A program made the position numbers and the translations under genes. From assembly GCA_947579665.1 (NCBI GenBank), contig OX388351.1, positions 58,908,939 to 58,972,938 of the forward strand: 64,000 bases of DNA, in the 5' to 3' direction. A model generated the notes under the pieces. It was not told where the DNA came from. It ran no database searches and worked only from the letters and a program-made list of their open reading frames with translations. Each line of letters opens with the position of its first letter. Position 1 is the first letter of the stretch. Source of the stretch: Sympetrum striolatum. Lineage: Eukaryota; Arthropoda; Insecta; Odonata; Libellulidae. Positions 14,263 to 25,363 of the stretch are shown piece by piece.

Positions 14263-14618
14263 TCATCGACCTAAAAACTCAAGTAGAACGCTTCCCTCGA
14301 TATATTCCTCGGCGGATTCATCTCCCATGCACCGATGCAGCCAAAATTTCTGAAGTCGGGCCCTTCCGAATTCGGGGCCCCCGCTAGAAAACAAGTGTTC
14401 CCTTCCCCCATCGATATGTTCCTCAGCGGTTTTATCTCCCATGCACCGATGCAGCCAAAAATGTTCACTTCGGGCCCTCGCAACTTCGGCCCCCCCGGTT
14501 AAAAAAAGCATCCCCCGCCCCTCAATATATTCCTCGACGGATTCATCTTCCATGCAGCATTGCTGCCAAAAATTCTCCCAACCTTCGGGTCCTTCCAACT
14601 TCGGGGCCCCCACTAGAT
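14263..14618 (-). repeat. Minisatellite, units 1-3, open on the minus strand
   Basis: Three head-to-tail GC-rich units, with landmarks (the CATGCA core) at 14326, 14440 and 14551, so periods of 114 and 111 bp. Both are multiples of three, and the minus strand is open from 14613 to 14263 (116 codons). Each unit encodes a version of FWLHRCMGDESAEEYIEG followed by a Gly/Pro/Arg-rich spacer. I do not recognise this peptide. The units differ at amino-acid-changing positions. The frame may be real, with repeats of about 38 residues, or a by-product of period length and high GC. A LINE interrupts the array to the right. Confidence 0.8.
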
Positions 14619-15078
14619 GCCTAGCGTTTTATTATTATTATTATTATTAGGGTCTTTATTAGGCGAGATTGAGACTAAAAAGTCTCCTCTCCCATCTAAC
14701 CTGTGAATTAACAATGAGAAATGAGATGCTTGGGTCATCACTTACACATCTAAGAAAATACAGCGATACTTGCTCTGATATCACTGTGCAAATCTTGTAT
14801 ACCCTTGGTAAAAAATAAATAAATAATTTACTTAATACGTAACAGTTTAAAAAAATAATAATATTAATATCTCAAGTTAGCAATAAAATATAAATATAAT
14901 TGTGACTGACACATCAGAAGGTTTTCAATTGGAAAAAATTAATTACTATTTAATTGAACAAAATTTTAATCATACTTGTTTTAATCTTAGACAAGGAATT
15001 GGGGCCAAACATGTTGTCAGGCAGACTGTTCTAGGGACCATTCTGGGGTCCGCAAAATTCCATCTGTAACTTTCTTAC
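14619..15078 (-). mobile_element. 5'-truncated LINE inserted in the minisatellite
   Basis: On the minus strand the insertion contains the end of a LINE reverse transcriptase: NSLPDNMFGPNSLSKIK is readable, and the frame ends at a stop at 14950-14952. A stop replaces the Trp expected just before NSLP. About 300 bp of AT-rich 3' UTR follow, then the conserved end at 14650-14700: a GAGACT-AAAA-AGTCTC hairpin (14671-14686) and TAATAAAGACCC. The element closes with a TAA microsatellite (14629-14649). Minisatellite sequence resumes on both sides (unit 3 ends near 14618, unit 4 starts near 15079). This fits 5'-truncated target-primed insertion by a CR1/L2/Jockey-supergroup LINE. No clean target-site duplication was resolved. 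Confidence 0.82.
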
Positions 15079-15325
15079 CTGTTCCCTTCCCCTAAATAAT
15101 ATACCTTGGTTGATTCATCTCCCATGCACCGCTGCAACCAAAAATCCTCGCGTACCTAACGCAGGTCGGGCCCTCCCAGCTTCGGGCCCCCCGTAGAAGG
15201 CAAGCCTTCCCCTCCCACTCTACATATTCCTGGGAGGATTCATCTTCCATGCACCGTTGCAGCCAGAAATCCTCCCGATGCCCACGTCGGGCCCTCCCAA
15301 CTTCGGGCTCCCCGGTCGAAGGCAA
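15079..15325 (-). repeat. Minisatellite, units 4-5
   Basis: Two further units of the array at 14263-14618, with CATGCA landmarks at 15123 and 15248 (spacing 125 bp). Unit 5 continues the minus-strand frame, with FWLQRCMEDESSQEYVE. The 125-bp spacing is not a multiple of three, so unit 4 is read in another frame (its GAWEMNQP is the shifted version of CMGDESA). The extra bases come from a short insertion near 15150-15165. The array is therefore not uniformly open. Confidence 0.8.
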
Positions 15326-16090
15326 TTTTCAGGGTCAAGGAACCGGAACGGATGCGTCCACGTGACTTTTTCGCCGGGAGCGCCGTTGTTTTGCTTCGTT
15401 TTTTTATTTCGAAGGGGTTGGAGAGGTAGCGGAGATGGGGTTCGGGGGATAGGGGAAATCCATACGCTCCCTCCTTTGTTTTAACTTAATGGGTTGTTTG
15501 CTCCCGTGCCATTTTCGTCATAGGGACGCAGTTTCCTTGATTATGAGTCGAAATGGGTCCGGGATTGTTTCGCGGAAGCATAAAGGGGCGGAAGTTAGGG
15601 GACCGGGTTCGAGGATTATTTTCGCGCAGATTGGCCGGCGTAATAACGGGGTGCGTGCAGTGGGGAAATTATTGCAATTTTTCCCCGTGGGGGGAGAGGA
15701 AATGATATGTTTGTGGAGGGGCAGAAAGGCAGTCAGCTGTCTTTTTTCCGTAAGGGCCTTAATTGTGGCTGGTATACGTATGTTACCGTTCTTTCTGCCC
15801 CACCCTCTAGGCTTGTTCATCCGGTGGACAATTCCTTTGTGTATAGCGAGCCTTTTAATCAGAGGTGACTCAAGGATTAAAGTGGTCATTAATGGTTTTT
15901 ATGGAATTGTTTGCGGGAGTGATAAAGCAACCCATTTGCATGCGATGAATAATTCGGCCAATTCGCATCGAGATTATTTCGTACGTAAAACAGGCTGCGT
16001 TAATACTCGCGTGATTGTTAGACATATCTTGACGTCATTGCATCCCCGTTCCCGGTCGCCTTTGTCTTTGCGCGTTTTCATGTGTTAGAA
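15326..16090 (+). other. GC-richer patch with the longest open frame, unrecognised
   Basis: 15489-16088 (plus strand) is open for 199 codons from an ATG, the longest in the window. The translation shows no domain, no repeat and no signal peptide. Its Arg/Gly/Ser/Ile-rich composition looks like translated non-coding DNA. The opposite strand is open over 15518-15889 as well, which suggests low stop-codon density from base composition. No splice sites or poly-A signal argue for a gene. It could be a weak candidate exon, but I would not annotate a protein here without transcript support. Confidence 0.15.
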
Positions 16091-17370
16091 AATCAAATTG
16101 CTGTCTTGCTGGAAGAAGATTGAATTAACTATGAAAAACGCGTAGGGGGTTAATTATTTATCTTTTCAAATTTCCCATTTGCGAGAAGCATACTATTTAT
16201 GTATTTAGAATACTTCCGGTATTCTATTCACTCGAATTTTCTTAACTCAATGATGAAATAAATTTTATTCGTACGTGATATTCCTCAGAAAACTGTATTG
16301 AATTATATCACATTTTTTCTCCTTGTTTGATTAGCCCACGAAAGTCTGGAAATAATTTAAAATGTCGACCATTTCAGAGATAAAATCTGACAATAAATAT
16401 AGAAATACTGTTATCCCTATCTTTTCCATTTACTCTTATCTTGTAGTGTAATTATGTTATTACTTAAAAGTGTACGACTTACTTAATCCATTGTAAGCAC
16501 GTCTCTAAATTGGGTAAGAATTCTATATTCATTATTAAAGAAACTTTTCCTTATATACCATTGATGTCGTCATAGGAATTAGTCTTTCCTTTATTAATAC
16601 AGTGAATGCTTTGCTGAATGAGAAAGTTATTTTTTAGTCATAGAATAAATCGATGGAGCTATATTTAAGTGTATATCAGATGATGATGTTGGTTTTACTG
16701 CCATTTCTTCTGGTAAAACAATTATTTTTATATCTTCTTCAGAAGCCCATGAATAAATGAATCATGTACACTAAAGTCTCAAATGATTTTCTGGTGAGAA
16801 TACGACGATGGCAAACCTGCTGTTTTAGGGTCCTGTGAGTGATTACAGAGTGTGATTTCTACGCATTATATCGAATCGTACGCGAATTTATAATTGGTTT
16901 GAAATGAAACTAATTAGAAGAAAAGAAAATGGAAATCGGAAATATTTCACTGCATTCACATGTGTTTAAAAATTATATATATTGATTAATGAGAAGTTTA
17001 AATCATAAAACGTGCTCATTTGAGGCCAAATGTGACGCCAGACTGCGTATTTAACTCAATTTGAATAATGAATGGGCTTTTTTTTAGAATTTAAATTTCT
17101 ATAATACCCATCAAAAGCTCATATTTACGACTACAAATGAAATTATAATATTTGAGGAACAACTGTAAAGTGAAATTTATTTAGAATTTCTATACTTGAA
17201 CAGTTATTTTTTCACATTCAAATTTATACTGCATTAAAGCTCTGAGGTTCTAATGTTTTATTAGAGTCTTGAGCTCTAACGATATAAACGTACTTCCATG
17301 CAACTAAGATTGTACTTCTGTTTATTTCAGATTAGTGCAATTGGGCTTTTTCATGTGCTCCTTGGTACGC
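16091..17370. other. AT-rich DNA, nothing recognised
   Basis: Frames are closed on both strands. No repeat shared with the rest of the window was noticed. Confidence 0.7.
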
Positions 17371-17529
17371 ACAAAGCAGCTTGGTCTCGGTGAGTAAAGC
17401 TAGAAATTCTCTAGTTTCCCCTGCAATTTTAGAGGAAGATCCCAGGTTCGATTCCCAGCCCCGTCAGATATTTTCAAGTTCGTTTTTCCTTGGGATTTGT
17501 CCTGGGTGCACGACCTTATGTGCAAAGTA
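17371..17529 (+). mobile_element. tRNA-derived SINE, left part
   Basis: A tRNA-like head with RNA polymerase III promoter boxes: an A-box-like TGGTCTCGGTGAG at about 17382 and a good B box, GGTTCGATTCC, at 17445-17455. The body CCCCGTCAGATATTTTCAAG follows, a layout common in arthropod SINEs. The A-to-B distance of about 63 bp is longer than in a normal tRNA, so this is not a functional tRNA gene. It stops at a TA dinucleotide where the pogo-like MITE begins. Sequence after the MITE (18094 on, CCTTTAACCCTC) is probably the displaced right part. Confidence 0.6.
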
Positions 17530-18091
17530 CAGTAGAACTCCAATTATCCGAATCAATTCGGACCGGACTCCATGTTCGGATAATCAAAAATTCGGATAAT
17601 TAATTAATTTCTGTATCTATGTACAGTCCTGGCCAAAATTAACGCAGCACCAGCCGTAAGGATCGCTAGGGAGGTGCTGCGTTAATTTTGGCCAGGAGTG
17701 TACATTGAAAACGGGAGAATAAACTACATATATAGCATAAAAAATAGCTATGTATTAATCAATTAAAACAATGGTAACACTTTGGAATTTTAAGCGTACA
17801 TAACTTCTAAATACCAATGGAAATAACTTTAACTATGTCAAACTAAAGTAGTATTTACATTATTAAATATATTTTATAAAATATGTTTGAATACCTACTA
17901 ATAATTGCTTAAAACTGTACATACTTTGGTAAATGACAGTTATTGCTTACTAAACATCTCCGTCAAAGTAAGCTCTTGGGCTGCCTTAACCCGTTTTCGG
18001 GAAGCCAACTACTATATGAGATTGTGTCCTAAAGCGATTCTGATAATCAGCGACTAGGATAGTCGGAGTTCGGATAATTGGAGTTCTACTG
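17530..18091. mobile_element. pogo/Tigger-like MITE, 562 bp
   Basis: Terminal inverted repeats of about 24 bp: CAGTAGAACTCCAATTATCC at the left and its complement ending TTCTACTG at the right, flanked by TA at 17528-17529 and 18092-18093. The CAGT start, the ATTATCCGAAT motif and TA duplication are typical of pogo/Tigger elements of the Tc1/mariner superfamily. No transposase frame remains, so it is non-autonomous. It sits inside a tRNA-type SINE and carries a smaller Tc1-like element at 17624-17700. Further GGATAAT motifs stand at 17576-17600. Confidence 0.88.
17624..17700. mobile_element. 77-bp Tc1-like hairpin MITE nested in the pogo-like MITE
   Basis: Counting the flanking TA, arms 17621-17651 and 17673-17703 are complementary over 31 bp with one mismatch, around a 21-nt loop. 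The termini begin CAGTCCTGGCCAAAATTA, a Tc1/mariner-type end, and lie between TA dinucleotides (17622-17623, 17701-17702). Only inverted ends and loop remain. The near-perfect arms suggest that it is younger than its host MITE. Confidence 0.85.
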
Positions 18092-18093
18092 TA

Positions 18094-21000
18094 CCTTTAA
18101 CCCTCTCCTTATCAATATCTATCTAAAGTGCCTTGATAAGAATGTTGTAATTTTGCTATTTTTTATTTATAGGAATATTATTAACCGTTATCGCAAAGTA
18201 AATATAATTCACATATTGTAATTTTAGATTATTGTAATTAGTGCGCCTCTATGTATTTTTTTTTGCTTTTATGAAATTTTTAGAAAGGAATAGACTTGCA
18301 AATTTTGATTATTTTTGGCCTATTTTATGCGTTTCAATCTTAGCGTTCACTGAAGAGCATCTCTTTCTACGTACAACGCAAAGCTATTATTCTTAGTTTC
18401 GGAAAATGCCCATCCTAGCCATCTAATTGAGATTTGTGGCTTCATTATGACGTATTCCCGGGCTTTCCCCGTTCCATCCTTCCTCATTTTTGGTCACAAT
18501 TTTGATAACTCAGTAAGCGACTGGACAAACGCTCCGAGAGGCTGTATTGTCTCTCATTCTAATTGCATTTTTCTCCATGTTTCGGGCCAGGTAATGCAAT
18601 TACCGCGAACGCCATCAAAACAGGAAAACGTCGGTTTTGGAGCCCGCGCCTTTTTCCTCCACCCCCGCGAATTCCCGTTATTAAAAATAAAGCGCCCGTT
18701 TTTACAAATATGTATTTATAACAGGCGTTTTCGGCGAAATTTTCCGAGCTTTCCGAAAATAAATGGCCCATCCGAATTTTTTCCTCCATAATCGGGAATT
18801 ACGACCGTAAATTAATTGATATTTATGTAGTTCTGACTCACCTGTGCCTCCGATCCTTCTTTTTTCGCAACTTTCTCGTTTCGGGAATCGTGATTTGAGG
18901 CCGCGCTGTGCGGTATCCCAGTTCATCCTAGCTCGCTCTCGTTTTTCCGCTGAGGGTTGTTTATCGCCTTCGTTTGCATGCAATCGGCGGAATTTTTGGC
19001 GTTATTTCGGCCCAGGTGTTACGGCCAGGATCTGCATATGCTTTTTTGGATGCGTTGCGGAAATTGAATTTGGAGGTAATACATCGTCTCGATCATCATT
19101 TGATGTATTTCCAATCGTCTGATTGCAAATGTTGAATTCATTTAAGTTTAAGCTTGTAATAGCTCCAGATTTGTTTTACATATTCTATTTTTTATAAGTA
19201 CTACTCCAACACATCACAATCTTCATCAACTATGGTATGTATCATCAGGGTTTTCTCAAAGTTAGATTACGCCTAAAACGTACCAAGAGCATGATCAAAA
19301 TTAATTAGTAAATGCTGTAAATACATCACCCAGTATACTAAAGAAGTTCGAGTAACAGATTTATAAATTATTTACAATATCCAATGCAATTAAATATATT
19401 TAGAAAAAAATGTCGCGTCCAATCATTTCATTATCCCGAGCTAAATATGATAAGTGTTTACCAAAAATTGTATATTCATAAGAAAAACAAACAAAGCATT
19501 GTATATTCAGAGATTTAAAAAGTATTTTCTGCCATCCTCACGTATAGAAACCATTAACAGGGAGTGGATGTAGTGGTACACATTTATATACAGCTATTAA
19601 AGCGATACTGAATCATTTTAAGACTTCACTTTTATGCTTTCGTATTTATCAATTATTCACAATCATGTAGCAAAATACTTCCTACCAAGGATAGTACCAA
19701 TCTTTTACATCCCTCAATCTTAATCAAAACCTACAGCCGTCCTTCCTTCTCTTTACGAAGGTTCCCTTAGCCAAAGTCATTATTTTGCGACTTAATCTAT
19801 ACTCCTTTTATTCCGAGATAGATTACTACCAAAGTAAGAGATTCATCCACCTGATCTAGTTTTTCTTTACTCACTATTATCGTTTATTTAACTTTATTTT
19901 TCTTTGTTAACCTCATTATCTTAGTTTAACTTACGTTAATTTTCATCCCAAACTCCTTCGATTCATCGTTATGTGCATTTACTTATATTTGCATACACTT
20001 TACAGTCTCACACGATATAGCTTTTGAAATATGAATTGAAATTTGTACTTCCTCGCCAATCATAAACTCCCTTTCTATCCAAGTGACGTACGTAATATAA
20101 TATCACCTCGTATTATATTAGATCATATGCCTGATTTAATTTATTTACAATTATTTTATTACTGGTGAATTTCCCCGTCAAAAATGACGGTATTTGAATA
20201 AAATATAGTTACCAAAAATGCATATAATCCTGATACTTCGTGGGATTGGGATATGACGCGGCCTGTCTACATTTACCGCCGAAGACATTGTTAGTGTAGT
20301 GTGTGTAGGGGTAGTAATGTAGTTGTGAGTGTAGGGAAAGGGGTATTCATATTACGAAGCATTGTTGTGGGCGTACTGTCGTGGCTGTGGGCTTAAATTA
20401 TATCTAAATAAGTGTATTGCAAATTTAGAAGGTATCGTATTTTAGATATAATTAAGATAGAAATTTAGATGTATATAAAGTAAAATATAATACGATATAT
20501 CTCGTATATTATAGTTTTCCTCTTGGTAATTGTAATGTAATGAGTAATTTTCACGATGTTTTCCAAGAAACGCAACCAAAAGGAACCTGTGGACCTTTTA
20601 ACGACTCCCAAAAATATATAATCCTATCACGTCGGCAAGTGTATGAAATTAAAGTTCGAAAATGTTTCCCATGCATTTCTTACGGTAGTTACTGACATCG
20701 GTTAAAAAAAATATATAAATATATACACATCGGTTATTATTACATAATATTATGATTTATTTTATTATTTTCCTATATTTTATTATTTTTACGCATACTT
20801 TCCTTTGTTTTTATTTACTAAATACTCTTCAAGACAGTCATAAGGACTGAATTTCTGAAATGTACTTCTCAAGTTGACGTGGATCACAAAATGCCATTCC
20901 TGAGAATCTCGCTCGTGAATTGCCAATAAAGACATCATATCCTGAGGTTTTAGAGACGGAGATCGCGTTTGGCAATTAATTTCCGGCTCGTTTGCGGATC

Positions 21001-23455
21001 CGTTGGTAAACACGTTTCACTTTCTAGGTCCAGAACGGCGGTGTGGGATTATCTCAAAAACCGCACTTCCGAAGAGTATGCTTTAGCGCTAGCTCTATCT
21101 CTTTTTCAACCTTCGCGTCCAATTCGCGTCCCGCTAATCCTCGTGGATTTTGACAGCTCCGAGGAAAATTGTTTCCGACCCAAACAAGAGAGGAGATGGC
21201 GCTCTTACCGGACGTTTTGATTCTCTCTTCCGATCGACTCTCTTTCGTTCGGATTGGGAAACGCGAGGAAATAATCCAGAGGCGAATGAAAAAGTGTAGC
21301 ACTCCACTTCGATTCGGTATCGCAGTAGGAGCGGTTTGCTTATAGGTTGTTTTTTTTTTAAGGTTGGTATATCTTTTCCAATCTCACCCGTCACGTAAGT
21401 TATTTTTGCAGAATTAATCGCACATATGAAAGGGAATTAGAGAATTATTCTGATTTAATTAGGTTCAACTTTTAACTGAAGTCTGACAAGTAGCACTAAT
21501 TAAGCCCTATTTATCACTTAATGGAATTTTAATTTTCGTCAGTTATATTAATTTATTTAAACTTTTAAATTGTGAATGTAATTAGTCAATTCGATGTTAT
21601 TTTTCACAGCCACCACTAATGCATTTCAATGATGCCATTTCATAAGGACATAATTGCAAATCACAATGGATGAAGGAAAATTAATTTCGATATGATATCA
21701 ATAAATATGATTACAAAAGAAGTAATTTAGCCGTTCAGTTACCAAAATTTCTAATAGAATCATTTTATTCTTTGCCGATTTTATTTTCAGTTAATTTTAA
21801 CCTCAGCTACCTTTATTTTATTTCCTAATTTTTCTTCATTTTTTTTAGATATAGATTTGTATTTAAAAGTTAATGAGAATTAACAACAGAATTAGAATAT
21901 GGACAAAGCATTTGGCGGATTGGTGGAATTATTTCCTCATTGTGAGCAACGGGTCACAAAAGAAACCCACAGAGAAATCCGATAGTTCCTCTCGTTATTC
22001 TAGGAACATGTGAGGATTTATAAACACAGTCTCCTGAGGGTGGTTTGTGGAGCAATTTCAAGTTAGATTTCTATTTTATACGAAAATGCTTTATGTACGT
22101 TTCGAAAAATGCCAATTACATTTATTAGTGGGAAGAGTACATAGCGATGGAGAAGAGTTTCTGTAAAAATATGACATCGGATATCTTCCTTCAGTAAGAG
22201 AGAAAGGTTGCGGTTTTTACAGAAGATAAAATAATCTTCATACCTGTATGCTAAGTTTCTTTTGGTGCAAACCCTTAAGTGAAGAATTTTTTATATTGTA
22301 AATTATAAAGTAAAACATTTGGACGTTCTTTCTTTCGCAGTATCCGACGTGAGTGGGTAAGGAGTGAATACATTGTCAAACGGAGAACGCTTGAGTACTT
22401 TCATTGGGAATATTTAAACCCAGAAACGCCTGAAATAAATCCTTAAGTATTTGTTTCAGTCGCTCAATCAAAATAACTTCCGGAAGGATTTTCTTGAGGG
22501 GCGTATTTAATTCATTGCGGAAACGATAAAATAAATAGACGACGCAAGTTTCGAGTATTTAATAATTTTTCCCTTCATGTTTTGGGTTCGCATCAAGAGT
22601 CACATCCCGTTTTAATAAACAACACCTCACATTATATTTAGAGAATATATTAGGAGCGGTTATCGGTCGCGGCTCGAATCCAAAGGCCCTTAATCACGTC
22701 GGACGAAAGCACCACTCATACTCGCATCCGTCCAAAGGAAGAAACAACCGTTATCCTTTAAATAGTACTCGCAATGCAGGAATAACTTCCCCTCGTTTTC
22801 CAGCCCCCTCCCATAATGCATTGCGTAAAACTCTTTCTTGGCAGCGCTCGTACAGGCTGGGAGAACCGTGATGGCGGTGATTCAAGGGGGAGTGTATGAA
22901 AAAAGGAGTGTGAGAGGTGGGGTATATGGGGTGAGTATATTGAGGAGACTAAAGAGGTCATCGTGGCCTTTTAGTCCTACCAATCAACTCTGCTCATATT
23001 CTGCCCTTTCCTTCTCCTCGAAACCGCTCCCTTCCTCCGGCGACCCTTCCGCGTAAAAAAGAATCCTTCCCGCTCATCCTCCTTCCCTCCAACCATTTCT
23101 CCTTTCTGTTTTTCGCTCATTAATTCTCCTCCGCTCTTCCGCGTTTCCTCACAGAATCTCTTTCCTGTTCACACTTGCTTATTTAGTGGTCTGGTTTTCC
23201 CGCTTGCCTTTTAACACCCGTCGGCAAGTAGAGCCCTTGGGTTTTCCTCGATCTTGTCACTTTTGTGCCGATGCTGCTGGTTTTCCGTGTGTAGTAGCTG
23301 CCATAACAATTTTTATCGCTCGTTGGTATCAGAACTATTGTTATCCACGATACGTTAAGAAATTTTTGGTTTAGACAGCAATTACCAACCATACCTTATG
23401 TAATGAAAGAAAATTTGGAACACTAACTAAATTTGTAAAATTAAACGGCTGTTAA
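18094..23455. other. Gene-poor stretch
   Basis: No gene is recognised. Slightly GC-richer patches at 18440-19120, 20950-21300 and 22640-23180 hold overlapping short frames on both strands without motifs. 19140-20200 and 20400-20800 are very AT-rich. The bases after 18094 probably continue the interrupted SINE for a few tens of bp. Confidence 0.65.
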
Positions 23456-23461
23456 GGAATT

Positions 23462-23619
23462 GAGGTTTAGAAATCTCCAATAGCCTTCTTGTCGGCCTTC
23501 TTTCTCTCATTCAACGGCATTTGTCTTAAAAGTGCGGTGTTATTTCTTGTTTTCTCCGAATACCGGTGAATGATACGAGGAACGCCGATAAAGGCGGCTA
23601 TTCGAGATTTATATGCCTC
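23462..23619. repeat. CTCCAATAGCC fold-back repeat, copy A
   Basis: About 158 bp with inverted ends: GAGGTTTAGAAATCTCCAAT at the left and a complementary end, GGCTATTCGAGATTT...GCCTC, at the right (arms about 38 bp, imperfect). The inner part, AAAAGTGCGG followed by TTCTTGTTTTCTCCGAATAC, matches copies at 38.6 and 48.7 kb. It has no coding capacity. Confidence 0.75.
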
Positions 23620-25279
23620 TTAAATCAAAACTTATGTCTGAATTATCATAAAAAAAGCGATTATACAATTCAAAAAGTGTGAGGATAGTAAAACTAATTA
23701 TTTTTAATTGATACTGTTTTAAACTAAATGTATTTTGTATCTAAATTTTCTTTGTATTTTCTGTTATAAAAATTTTGTTATTTAAAGGCTTTAAATGCCA
23801 ACTGTTTTATTCGATTACAGAATTACCACGGCGAGTGAGTCTATACCAAAGTGTATACCATATACCAAAGTATATTCTGTGGATGTAGGAAAATTGTGTT
23901 TTCATTCAACAGAAAAGGGTTACTCATAGAGTCGTTAGGGTTCTCTTAAGCGGACATGTTCTTTTTACAACTTTCTGGGTTAGAGAAGAAAACGGGAAAA
24001 TTTTATCACTCCTCACCTTACCTAGTAAGCCTCATTCAACTGTTCTCGCTATTTGTAGCTAATGGCAGGGAGGATGAGATTCAAACGAGCCTTCGAGCTG
24101 AAGACAGTATAGACAAAGCCTATGTTTGGCGTCACAACAGTATATTACTTAGGATATAGCTATTATGTATAACATCAGATCCAGTATATAAATTGTATAT
24201 TTCCAACTGTAACATCACTGAACGCTTTGTCTTTTGGCATGATTTTCATAAATGCCTCTCCCATTTGAGATCCTTAAAAATGTTCAATGCCATCAACTCC
24301 GTGGCCTTTCGAAGTGACGTCAGCTAAGCCCTTTCTTCCTCTTTATCTCCTCCCCTTTTATCTTATCTTTCCCTTCCACACCTCTCAATTAACCCTCTTC
24401 GCCCCTTTCTCGCTGCACCGGACACGTATTCATAAACTATCCATCCCACCGCTCAATTTCTTCTTCAAACTCAATTCTACTCGTGTCGCAGTCAAATTAT
24501 GAACTCGCTTCCATCCACATTACAACGCTATTACACTTCCTTCCAAGGTGTTCACTCTAGTAGTTCATTCTCAGTCGAAGATAATGATTCCCGAGTTAAA
24601 GCTGGGAGAAATTCAGACTAAAAGCCCTGCTTTATTTTAAATGTATTTCTGAAAGATGTTCCGGATAATTTCTGGACCGACCGAGATTTCCTTATCATGT
24701 TAACTTATTGAAAATACCATTTCCGTTAATTATATCAATAATGGCGCTCCACAAACTACTGTCAGCTGAAAACAATTTACTATTTTGCTCTTCTCAGCTG
24801 AGTACATTGAATTTTCGATCAGTTGTCCCAACCTTGAGGTACTAAAAATATCTCTAAATATATAATCACATGCCTGCGGTTCATAGTGAATAAACCAAAA
24901 TAATACATTCTAATTATGAGAAACGCGTTTGTTTTTTGACAAATATTTTTAAATTTCAAAAAGCTTTAAATTTCCTACTTGGTAATGAAGGTCTTTCATC
25001 CATAATCAAAGTAAGCAATGCTTTTTACATATAATCATAGTCCATCTTATACCACGATAATTGTTAATTACCTCATAACTGATAAACATACTCTCACCAG
25101 TGAGCCCTGTCTGACAACGAAAGGTGGCTTTCAGTATACATATGTAATCGCGGATGTCGCTCGATATTCAACCTTTTTCTCTGCAGTAGTTTTTCCTTTT
25201 CATCACTAAATTTTCTCCAATCCTCACTTCCAGAAACTAAAACCACCGACTTAGATGTAAGAGGTGACTAAGTCGCGAT
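23620..25279. other. AT-rich DNA, nothing recognised
   Basis: No recognisable frame. A short direct repeat, TATACCAAAGT, occurs at about 23842 and 23859. 24290-24430 is pyrimidine-rich. Confidence 0.65.
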
Positions 25280-25363
25280 TAATTTATGTAAATAAATTTA
25301 ATACTGAAAATGGACTTATATCAATAAGTCCATTTTCAATATTAAATTTTCCTCAGTAAATCC
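25280..25363. repeat. Hairpin with 26-bp core arms and 4-nt loop
   Basis: Core arms 25294-25319 and 25324-25349 are complementary except at one position, around the loop ATCA. Weaker complementarity continues outward to roughly 25280 and 25363. It could be a tiny fold-back element. The loop is shorter than usual for a microRNA precursor. Confidence 0.85.

Noticed and set aside
15489..16088. 199-codon open frame as a protein-coding gene
   Set aside because: No domain, unusual composition, the opposite strand is also open over much of it, and it lies in a locally GC-rich patch where stop codons are rarer.
25294..25349. MicroRNA precursor
   Set aside because: The 4-nt loop and near-perfect long pairing are unlike typical animal precursors, and no flanking evidence exists.
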